The position numbers and the translations under genes were made by a program. From Symbiodinium natans (Eukaryota > Sar > Dinophyceae > Suessiales > Symbiodiniaceae), in contig CAJNDS010001602.1 of the NCBI GenBank assembly GCA_905221605.1, forward strand, positions 102,501 to 166,500: DNA of 64,000 bases, read 5' to 3'. This document shows, piece after piece, positions 28,101 to 40,100 of this stretch (the stretch's first letter is position 1; each line of letters opens with the position of its first letter). The notes under the pieces are model-generated. The model did no database searches, was not told the DNA's origin, and saw only the letters and a list, made by a program, of their open reading frames with translations.

Positions 28101-31100
28101 CATACGGTTGAGGCGCGGCTGGAGGGGCAACTGGCGTCCACCCAACACCAAGATGTGCAGCACCACATGTCATGATCGGCATTCGGGTAGAAGACCTCGC
28201 AGCTCCAAGCATCATGGGGACCACATTGCTGGCCGTAGTCTGCATAGTCGCTCGCATTCAAGCCCAAGTTCTCGATGATGCTGGAAGGCATGGTGATGTT
28301 CAAGCAATCGCAGCTCGTGTCATCTGCTGAGACGTTGGGCTGTGGCTTGAAAGGACACTGCGCCACAAGCGCAGCGTCGTCCTCGCACACATTCTCAGAC
28401 CAGAACAAAATGCCTTCCATTCCAGGGTTCAAGGATTGGATCGCGCTGGGGCACTCCTTGTCCACGTAGCACCAACTTGCACAGCACCATGTGTCCACCT
28501 GATCTGGGCGATAGTTCTGAGCGCAGTTCTGGACGTCCCAAGACCCACATTGGGAGCCATAGTTGAGATCAAACTTGGCCTTCATGGCGTCGTTGAAAAT
28601 GGTCCCTGAAGGCTTGCCTTGGCTCCCGGCCCTGGATCTTCTCTAGCCTCTATAACTCCCAAATGCCTGAAAGCTGATGATCATGAGGTTGCAAGAATTG
28701 CTCCATGTCTCCAATTAGCAAATTCTTCACAAAATTGACTGCCACCGAGTTGCACTTGCACGGGTCATTCTGCTTTGCCACTTCCGCCCATGCACATGGG
28801 GAAACTGGATTGAAATCGTTGCAGGCGGCATAGCTGAAGAACTCTCCCGGCATCAAGGAGCTTGAATAGGCATCTGGACAGTCGCTGCTGGCGTAACACC
28901 TGAGTGACGTTTCAGCCAGCCGGCAGGATACCTTCTTCTACTCTCTCACACTCTGATCATATAAAACTGCTGCTTGGCAGGCTGAGAACCAAGGGCGGCA
29001 GCACCAGCTGCCGACAGAGACATTGCCCCACCATTCGTCACACTTCGTGTTGTCCCAAGCTTGGCATTGCTTGCCATAGTTCCTTGCTCGTTCTTCATGG
29101 TGCTTACGTTAGGTGTCTACCAGGTCTGATTAGCCGATAGGATCTCCGAGAGTGTGGAGAGTAAAGCACTGCTGACCTGTTTGTGCCCACATATGCGCCG
29201 CACATCATGGCAACCATTCTGGGCATAGCAGGTGGCACCGTTACTTGCAGTTTGGGTGGCCATCGCTCTTACTCATACCCCCTCCTCCCCTGAGCTGCCG
29301 GGAAGCAGCAACCCAATGCATGGGGGGGCAGGCCAGCCAACTGACCCCCCTGAAACCTCCTGAAACCCCCTGGCACCCCTGGGACACCAACCCAACAGCA
29401 ATCTTTCCGGTTCACACCCTCGCTTTGCTGCCTTCTTAGGACTTCCCAAGTTTGACTTGACTTCTTACGTACTGGCAACAAGCAAACGAGCATAAACAAA
29501 AGTTGAACCGAATCTATTGCACCGCCTGCTGACACTGCAAGCCGCACGCCTAACAGGGCTTCAGGGGTCCAGCAAGCTATAGACGACCCAAGCTCATTAC
29601 GTGTTGATCTCGACCCGCGGTCGCTGGAAACCCCGAGGTGCACCACTTGGACAGCCGGAGCCAAATCTTGAACCAAAGCTGTTCTCCATGAAGCCGCGTT
29701 TCGCCCCGTAGGTGGCTTCGACATCTGCAGGAACGCTTAGGGATGAGCCTGGGCGCAAGCAAGGAACCTAGCCCCTTAAACCCCGAAGCCGCGGTGTCGG
29801 CTGCATGAAACTATTGGAACCATCGCCATGGCATTCGGGGATTGCAGTGATGGACTTCGCAGAAACGCGCACTACGCTTTCTAGGAGTCACAACTGGTCT
29901 GCGCCATGCTGGATTGTAAGTACTAGCGCAACACCATGCATAAAGCAGCGGGAGGGACTGAGACGAGGGTACCCTCGTGAGGCCGAACATGCAAAGACCT
30001 GGTGGCCAGAGCCTTCAAGAAGGATGTGCGGCGGTCTCCCCTGATTCATTGGCAAGTCAACAGGCTGAGAAACCACACACAGAAACAACCGGAAAGATCC
30101 CTTCATTCTCTCCAAACTCAAAGTTCATCTGGAAACACAGACAGAGAGAGAGGGAGAGAAGGAGAGAGAGAGCCAGAGACCACAACGAAGAGCCGGACGA
30201 CCAAGAGAGCTTGCCCCAGAAACAACCCTCCTTCACACAGGCGAGGCATGCGGCATGCTGCAAGGTATGCACCTCTTGAAATCTTCGCCGCAAGCCGAGG
30301 AACACCTGCACGTGGACGGGACGGCGCCGCCGAGAGTCTGCAAATTCACCTCTGCACTTAAACTCCAACAAAAAGAACAAAAAATGACTCCTTGAGGTCT
30401 GCTACCCTGAGTTCGTGGGAGTTCGGGAAGCACGTTCTGGAATTCAAAAACGGCCGGAAATTGGAACAGCGGTTGAAAGCCAGTTGAGAGACCGCATCTT
30501 CAAGACCCCTAATTCAAAAGGATCAAAAGGTTTAACACTTTCCCGTGTGTAGAGAAATTTGTTGTTGAAGACGAAACACACTCAAAATCACCGGATAACC
30601 GGATGACCAAATGGGTCTGTGAATTCAAATTGCTAGAAACTTCCAGGAAACACGGGACCATGAGTTCTCCACAGAGCCCGTTTTGTCGTGGAAGCTCGAT
30701 CCTAAGTCTTTACAAAGTTTATGTTTAGAAGCTTTGAATTGAAGTTCACAAAGGCCGGGGAAGTGGGGTGCATTGCATCTTTCCTCGCCATTTTGACACA
30801 AGCCATGGTAGGCCTATACACCCTTAATAAGCATCCTTGAACCCCACAAAGCCTCGACCAGGAACACTGACGAACTAAACCCTCCAAGCTCACCGTCGTC
30901 TCTGGCACCACGACCGCGCCAGCGCTATCCTGGACAGAGTGTGTTGATGCCGAAGCTAACCCCTCTCCTATCCCGAGCGGCACAGCTCCGCAAAGCCACT
31001 GTCCTCAATCTTGAAAGAGATGGTGACAGCCTGCTGACTGGAGCGGACGAAGGTCACAATGTGCGGTGCGCTGACATCCATGGCGCTCGTATATTCGATG

Positions 31101-34100
31101 CCGAGGTTGTAGTCCGGGAACGCGGGGGCATCTGGGTTGCCTAAGTATCCAACAGGTGCTATATCACATGGGCCCCTTACCGTGACACCACATGATAGGA
31201 GACATAAAAGCCGACACCGAGTAATCACCGCACACTTGGTTCCCACTGAATCGGCAAGGCTGCTGCTCGTAGGCTTCGGGCAGACCACCTGCGCGACGTC
31301 CACAAGATGCCATGTCTCAGAGCACATGGCACCCAAAGGGAGCACGCCGAGTAGCCGGAGAAGCATCGTGGTGGCAAAGTCTACTATACTATTGAAAGGC
31401 GTGGGGCGATGGCTGGCGCTTCGAGCAGCCTACCCTGCTTGAGCCTTCGAGAGATGAGGGATTCCCCATGCACCAAGTCATGATGCCATTATGCCCCGCC
31501 ATTGCTTAGACGACCAGGAAAGAGACATGGTGCACAGATTTCGGCCTTTGCGTTGTACGGCTTTTCCAGACCAGATGATAAGATGCTAAACCCCCTGGCC
31601 GCCCTGGCCATCTGTTGCAAGGCCGGCAAGGCCTCATGCTTCGTTGGAGGCGCAAGGATCCTGGAGTCAGGTGGGGCCACTTTTTTTTTGGCAGCTGAGT
31701 CTTCGGAGTTTGCATAAATTGGGTTTGGATGATTTTGGGCCCAGGATTGAAGCTCCAGACGAATCTTTGAACGCTTGAAACGTCATTGTGGAGTTTGAGA
31801 GTTTGAATCTTTGAAGAGTGGAAAGCACAAACGGCTGGAGCTTGAAAGTTTGAAGATTGGAAGATCTACCATGCGCGCAGAGCAGACACGGCAGGGCCGG
31901 CTTTTCAGCTCGAAAGTTTAGAGGGCGCCGAGTTTGGAGTTCGAGAACTTGTCGAGCTCAGCTCGAGAGTTTTTAGATTTCTATAAGGTTAGGAGGCTGA
32001 CGGTTTGAGCTCGAACAGTTTCCGAACGGGGGCCCAAACTCTGTACCTCCACCCCGGTGAGGGGTAGGATCTGGGGTTTTAGGGTTTAGTGTTTAGGATG
32101 TAGGGGCAATGCGGCCATGAACAACGTCATCTTTCTCAAACCCCCAACAGGGGACACTCTGAAGCCTAAACCCCAAAGAGATCACCCCAAAAGAGACCTA
32201 CAAACCCTCTAAACCCCAAGCAGATACTGTGCATAATCAGACTACGTCGGCTTTGGGTTTTACGATTTCACGTTCGGGCGACGACGTCTTCGGCTGCGGT
32301 GTGCTTCAAGAGCAGTCAACTCTCAACAGGGCAACGGATCCTTAAACAAAAACCGAATGCGCAGCCCTCCTGCAACTAACCCCAAATCAACTGGCCTGGG
32401 CCATGATCAGGAACCTGCCTCGCACCGAGGCCGTGAGTGCAGCCAGCGCCAGCAAGAATGCGGCCACGACCGCCTGTCGCAGGGGCGCGAAGGAAGCCCT
32501 AAACCCGAAACCCTAAACTAAAACAGAAAACCTAAACCCTACGCTCAATGACTGCATACTTGGGCCCGAATGATGAAGTCCAGTCGAAACTTTAAGTTAA
32601 GCGCGGCCACAGAACAAGAACCCTAGACGCTTCTTTGCAGATTGGCTTTCGTGTGGCTTCTCTCTTCCAGCTAGCGGTGGCTGGAATTGGCAATAAGGTC
32701 TGCCGCAAAGCTTATCTCGCAGCATCCCATTGCCTTCCCGAAAAGTCTTTGGAAAAGGAGTGTCTCTGTGTTGGGGTTTTGGGGTTTATAGGGTTTGTGG
32801 GACCCAGGACTCAGGTGAACGGACAGCTTCAGAACCTGAAATGACCAGGCTTTTGAGACAGCATCCAACATCCGACGCGCCTTTCCCTTCTGTGCGTCAA
32901 CCATTGCTGACTGCTTTGGGCATCAATGATCCCTCTTACTTTTTCTGTGCTGCTTGTACGAGGAAGCAGGAAGCTGCGAAGGTTGTGCCACAGGCCTGGC
33001 CGAACGCCAGTACAGCCGGATCGGCCGATGCTACCGCAGCATCACTGCTCCCTCTTACATGCCCGAAAAAGGCGTGCCTCTACAACTGAAATTTTTAGCA
33101 AGGATATGAAGGTTCTCGAGGACTAGGAACAACTCTCATCACCTCGGATGGACTCCACCCTAAACCCTAAACCCGAAGATGTAACACGCCTCTCCTTGCA
33201 GTGAACGGCCTGTTGCCGTTCACCGAATCGACGGACAACTACGGAGCCATCAAGCCCACCATCAAGCCCCACGTGCGGGTTTCCTCAAGTCAGGAGCCCC
33301 TTTACTTTCAGGACATGCAACTCTATTCATAGGGGTATCAGGGGGGGAACCCCGAATGTGAAAACCCTTGTCTGTGCAAGTTTCTCGTGGAAGCCGCAGC
33401 TCATGCGATCCGAGCTCTGCCGAACCGTGATCTAACAGGTATTATATAGCAGCGTCGGGTAGACGGGTAGACAATCCGAATTGTAGCGTTCATTTGGTCC
33501 TCCAGGAATAAACACACGATACAGCTCCAGCAGGAATGCTACCTGACCCTCAAGGGCGTCCCAACAGAAGCGCTTTACGGCCCAGAACCGAATCACAGAC
33601 GCGAAAAGCGCCCGAATTGATCAGGCAGCAGGTACAGTGCTAGGGAGCAATCCAGCCCACTATCATGCTGCAAGTGCGTTCGGGCTACTGAAAGTTACGA
33701 GTCCCGATCTCATTCGACTATATCCGGAGCCCGTTGTCGAAACTTAAGCGCTACAGGCCACAGATCCCATGCTGATGGAGATTTTCGGAATCAGCAGCTC
33801 CTGCGGTCCGGCTGTGCCACATGCCCCTCAAAAGGAAGGCTGCGCATGACTGCCTACATGGTGTCTTGGCCAAACTCCTACTTCTCAGCAGCCCTCTGCA
33901 ATGTCATATCATAATTGTAGGGAAGCGAGTGTAATGCGAACAGATGGCACATCTTCCAAGCAACAAAGAAACGAGCCGCGCATGCCGCTCTGCTCGGAAC
34001 CCGAATCACGCATTGAGATAATTATTGGCAACAGCTGCTGTGGTGGAGTCTCTCTAATAGCCCTAAACCATACAAAGCCCAAATCCTAAACATCCCTAAG

Positions 34101-37100
34101 CCCTATATACCTCCGACAAAGCATGTCGTCTAATGAACTTCTTATCCACCTACAGTCCGTCCATCCTAAGAACTCTTTGAATGCAGAATCCGCGTAGCAC
34201 AAATGCGAGGGCACGCACATAGAACAAAAACTCACATCGAGTACACACTAAGCTGGAGTATCCCTAAACCCGAAACCCTAAACCGATGACCAGCAGTGTC
34301 AGGTAGTTCGAAAGGAAGACCCCAAAGCTGCAAGCCAAGCATATCCCCTGCGGTCCAGCACACGAAGGTTATGGTCAGGAAAACTGGGGCCAAGCTGTGC
34401 AGGAGAGTAGGTTTAGGGTGTGGGGTTTAGGGTTTAGGGTGCAGGGCTTAGGAGTCTGGATATGGGGGGTTTGCGCAAATAGGGGGCCCGAATATACTCC
34501 CCCACGTAGCATTCAGAGCCCAATAATTAAGTACGCCTCATTGCGGAAACCGCGGAAACCCCCACGTCATGTTTCTGTGACTGTACATGTATATGCGGTG
34601 ATCTGAATGAGGTTCCCAATCTTCCCTGATACAACCTATAATGCCGGGGCTTCACTCCGGCCAGTGCGCCGCAGGGGAGTACAACAGTTACGACGCCGAG
34701 CTACTGCCAGCGCTCGAAAGCTGCTGGCGGCGCAGCCTGCGTCAACACCTTTTCGAAGCTAAAAAGCAGTTGCTGAGCCGCACGGCTTCACCAACGCAGC
34801 CTGCTTCTTAAACATCTGCAAGTTCAGGAGAGAGAACATGGTACAGCTCAGGCACTGGGCTGATACCTCGCTTGCGGCAAAAGCGGCTGAAGTGCACACG
34901 GATATCTTCGAGCAATAGAGTCACCTGGTTGGTTCCTTTGTCCAAGTCCTCCTGGTTCTCACATCGTAGCACCACTTCCACCGGCTTATCGATGCTAGCA
35001 CCTTTGTTGACTCGGATGTAGGCGTTGCATGCCTCCCGAATCGGACTCATGTTGCAACCGCCACGTCCGATTAACCGGGAAACGAGTTCGAAGTCAGCAT
35101 GGTTGACGGCATCGAACCCAGTGAAGACGAAGCGGCGCAGAAACCCTCCCGGGTTGGCACCCGCCCCCGCCCCCACCTGCAACTTCCGGACGAGCCCTGG
35201 GCTGGGCGGAGGATCCACGGCTCGCATCACACGCCTCAGCTTTTCGCAGGGATTTTCCTGTGTACTGGAGCACTGGGAGCTGGAGGTCTTCGGAGCATGG
35301 ACTGGGGGAACATTGGCCTCTCGAGTCCAGGTGGGGCCCCGCATTGCTGGTTGCATCCATGATTTGAGAGCTCTTGGGTGCGGTTGTCACGTGCATCACG
35401 TGCATCGGGGACAGCAAGCACTGGGCGGCGATCTCCAGCGTGATGGCGAGATTGGCACCTTCATGGGCGTGACGTCGTGCCAGGAAGTGTGAGAAGAAGA
35501 AGTTGACGTAGCCGAACTGGCGCACGTTGGGGTGAGCTCCTCCTGTAAGACAGCTTCATCGGTGGTTTCGCTGGGCCTCGACTCCATGTCTTCTTCCAGC
35601 TTGATCACATTGTAGGGCTTCTTTGCATCTGCATTTGACTTTGCGACAGCTCCGAGCGGGCGAGGTGGTTGGTTGACCACAAACTCAGCCCCCTTAACCT
35701 CGCGACTGCAAGACAGTGCCATGGCAAGAGATTGAAGCGCCAGGACAAGGGGAGTGCGCCTTGCCCCTAACTCTTCGCTACGCGCAAGCTAAATGCGTCA
35801 GCCGAATGTCCGGGGGTTCAGGGACGTTGGATGCGGGCGGCTGCCTCAACCCCCAAAACTCGACCCCAAGAACCTCAGCACATAAACTCTGAAACAATTC
35901 CCAACCCTTTGACTTTGACGCCGGTAGCTTTTGAAGGGGTGACCCTAAACCCTAAACCCTATACAAGCTCGAAACGGAGCCGGCAGCAATAGCTAGTTGG
36001 GGCTTTTGTGGAGATTGAAGGGGCCATCGGGTCAGCTCCCTTTGTGGGGTTTACGCTTCGGGTCCCATAGGCCCCATTCAGAACAGAACCCCCCCCCCCC
36101 CCCCCAAAAAAAAAAGCGACAATGAATGGACTATAGACCCTGTTGCATCCAGGTCTCGAAGAGACACTACAAATACCCTACGCCCCATAATCCCAAACCC
36201 CTATGGTTTGGGTTCGGCCGGTCCACACTAACAGTCACAAATAAAAGCACCCGGGAAATGCCAAAAATTGACTGAGATTCCTGGTGCTATCCTGGTGCTA
36301 TTCCTGGTGCTATTCCTGGTGCTATTTCTGGTGCTATTTCTGGTGCCATTTCTGGTGCTATTTCTGGTGATGTTTCTGGTGCTACTTCTGGTGCTATTTT
36401 TGGTGCTGATTCTGGTGTTATTTCTGGTGCTGTTTCTGGTGTGACTAGCAATCACCATCAGCAGACCTACAAGATATAGCACCCGGTAAATGCTAAGCTG
36501 CCAAAATTGACTGGGATTCCTGGTGCTATTTCTGGTGCTGTTTCTGGTGCTATTTCTGGTGCTATTTCTGGTGCTGTTTCTGGCGCTATTTCTGGTGCTA
36601 TTTCTGGTGCTGTTTCTGGTGCTATGTGACTTGCAGTCACCACAAGCAGACCCACAAAAAGCAGCACCCGGTAAATGCTAATATTCACTGGGATTCCTGG
36701 TGCTATTTTTGGCCTGTGTGTTACAAGGCCACGGCGTTATTTGACTGTTAGTGTGGACCGGCCGAACCCAACCTATAGTCCCTAAACCCTACAAACCGTA
36801 ACCTCATGTCTTTTGGTCCCAGACGGGAAGCCTTCGGTTGGAAATCCATGAGCCGCCAGCTCCATGGCTCCACAGCAGCTCCTCGAATCTGGGGGACTAG
36901 AGGGTCCTATTAGGGTGCGGGATTCGTGGCGTCGAGGATAGGCTTGGGCCTAGGAACCAGGGGCAGCAGAAGGGTCTATGGCTGTCAGGCTAACTCGCCA
37001 GGCTTCCGGCCGAGGGAGAGAGAAGACATGTCTGGAATGTAGACACCCGAAACAATAAACCCTAAACTCCCTAAACTTTGATTTAGCCGTAAAAAGTCAT

Positions 37101-40100
37101 TTCTGCGCGTGCATGCAGCGCCTTCAAAGTTTGAACCTCTCGCCTCCAAACATTTAAACTCAGGAAGCTCTCAAATGTCGGGAGGGGGGGAGGGGAAGTT
37201 CAGGGCTTCACGAAAGCGACGCAGTGCGGAGGAGACATGCGAAGGGCGAAAGAGGCATTTCCGCCCGTGTACTTCATGCTTTCAAAAGTTCTGCCTCTCG
37301 AACTCCCGGACTCCAAACATTCAAGCGCCAGAAACTCTCAAACTCGGAGTGGTCAAACTTTCGCACTCGTGCTGTTTCAAAGTCTCGAACTTGCAAACTC
37401 GAACCGGCATCAGACTACTTTGATTTGAACCCGTAGAGTTTTCTAACAATGCGCTTCGAAACTCGAACGGGCTTGGATTCAAACTTGCGACGCCGACCCC
37501 TGCCCGACTCACGCACGATCTCAAACGCTCACCAAGCAGACCAGTGGGTGACAGCAAAAACCTAAACTCTCCATCATCTCCAATTTGTTGCCGCACGTCA
37601 CATGCCGACCACTGCTGCTGAGGGCGGTGCGAGACACCTCCAGAATAGCAGACACCCCAATCTGGACTCGACGAGAACCCCGCAACAGGTCTCTTCGGTT
37701 GGTTCCACGACCTCTGGTACTAAGGTTGGGATAAATGGAGCTCTGAATGCGTCCTTCGAAGTTGAGAGTTTAAGAGTTCGACAAAATTCGAGCTCGTAAA
37801 GTTTGAGAGATGACGGGGTGCGACAGTTTGAAAGCTCGAACATATCGAGTTCAAAGTTTGAGAATGCACGAATGTACCAGCAGCTTTCAAACTCCAAACG
37901 TTCACACTGCCAAACCCTTCAACGTACCGAGCTCGAGCGCATCCTCTCAAACTCAATCTCGGAACTTTTGTGTGTCCCGGATTTACAAAATCAAAAAACT
38001 GAAAAAATTGTAAAGTTTGGAGTCCGACGGAGTTTCGAGATTGCGAGTTCACAGAGTTTGAAAACTTTCGAGCTCGAAAGCTTGATCCGAGTTCCGTTCC
38101 AAGGTTCTCGAGATCTCTGGCTCATAGCAGCTGACCTTTTTTCCAACCCCAGATTCCAGGGCAGGCTGTTCCTGTGTCGTTCTTGTCGTTGTTGCTGCGG
38201 AGATGCTCCACAAACGAGACCCGTCCTGACAAGACCAAGCCAAAATGCAATAAGGCGCTGCGCTAGTTGTGGTTGTACCTGACACCTCCTCGTCCGCAGA
38301 ATGGAGACCACACTATGTTCCATTTTCTACAAGGGCTGCCCTTAACCAAGATCCTTCCAAACACGCAAGCTGACGGAATTCCAAGCCAAGCGGCGTAGCA
38401 AGCGTCCATGGCCAACGAAGATGAGAGACAGCCCAAACACGCTGCCTGTTCGATGTCACTGATGACGTTGCTGATCGGCCAGACCTCCAGTACATCGCGC
38501 TGGCACCTTCGCTCCGCCTCAGTGTTGCTGCGTCTGTCCCGCTGGTGTGTATAAGCTACAGTGGTATACTGCTCTCGCTCCTAGCTGTTCTGGCACCTTG
38601 ACCGTGACATACCGTGACCATGAGTTGGGTCGCCAAACGTTCAAGCCCAGTTTTTCCGCAAAGAACTCAACGTGAGGTCCAGTTTTTTCCAGGCTTGAGT
38701 GTCGTAGTGAAAGTAGCCGGTATACAACTTGAAAGCAAACTTTGGCCCGCAGCATGACGGCGCCGGCGCGTTGTCCAAAGCGAAAATGTATGCTGCGAGG
38801 CTTGAAAGCGTGTCCTGTCTCAAAGAAACTGCTGCTTGCCGGAGCGACATGCCTACTGACTTTGAGATAGCAGGCGCTCTAGCGGCTCTCACGTCAGCTG
38901 TCTCGTGAGGTCACTGCAGGAAACACTTCCGAGGCAGGAGCGGACGCTCAAAACTTGCATTAGAAGACGCGTGGCTGCAGGCAACTTCACAACTACACCT
39001 TTCCTCGTGCCAAACAATGAGAAAACTTCGCTGTACATTTGGGCACCTACGCTGTTGGACTGCAGCTGGCATGGGAACACATTCATCTGAATTCGGCCCT
39101 AATTGTCTTGCATTGCTCTGGGCTGCTGTACCTCGTCCGCACCGCTCTAGGCCCTCTAAGCAGTCGAGAACCTGCCTTACTCTGCTTTCTAAAGACATTG
39201 GCTTGCTGAAATCAACTGCTTATCTTATAAGCCTTGTGCAGTGTGTCATACAAGCCATAAGCCTTGACTGCAATTACTTGAGTGCAAATGGGTCATCTCA
39301 GTCTAGTTCGAAGGCTTCTTGAGTGAAGAGCAAGGGCTTGAACCAGTCGTTCTTGATGCGGTCGGAGTCGTTATTGATGTACTTAGACAGGTTGGCCTGA
39401 TAGCCCTGCGTCGTCGCAGGAGCCACCTCCAAGATTTTCCTTGACATGTAGAATCTGAGCTGCCGATGGTGGAAGGCCATTGCGAACTCACTCGCCACCT
39501 GCGTGGAGTGGAAGTTGATGAAGGCATAGCCGCGGTTTCGCTTGGTCTTGAAGTCCATGGGTAGGTAGAAGAAATCAAACATGTTGCTAAACCCTTCTGC
39601 CATGATCTCACCCAACAGCTCCTCGCAGGTGTATCGATTGGGGATGTTGCGTAGCATGACGGTGGTCTTATCCCGAAGGAGGCTCAGCACATTCTCCACA
39701 TTCCGCGCGCCGGAAGGGCCACTGGAAAGGCCCTCTGGCGAATGCTTCAAGGCTTCCTCCTGCCTCGCTCTGCTTCCCCTCCGTCCGGCGTGGCTCTTTG
39801 AAACCAGGCCGGGCGCTAAGACCTCAGCGACACCTGAAACAGCATGCCCTGGAGGGTGTTCTCCGGAGCTGGATGGCTGGTCCGGCTCTTTAGGCTTCCG
39901 CGCAGGCTTGTCCAAACTGGGAGCCGGGTTCAGCTGCAGACAGGGTTCCAAGAGGAGTGGTTGCTTTGCTGTTGCGGCCGAAGGCAGACTTGAGCTTGTT
40001 GCAACATTGACGGGACAGCCTGCCTGGGCTGGGTATGTTGGGCTCGGCATCATGATGACCGGGGGCGACTCCGGAAAGGGTGCAGCGTACTGATCCATGA

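Noticed and set aside
36228-36688. Minus-strand frames encoding repeated NSTR or APEI units
   Set aside because: They are produced by the 12-nt minisatellite within the inverted-end element.
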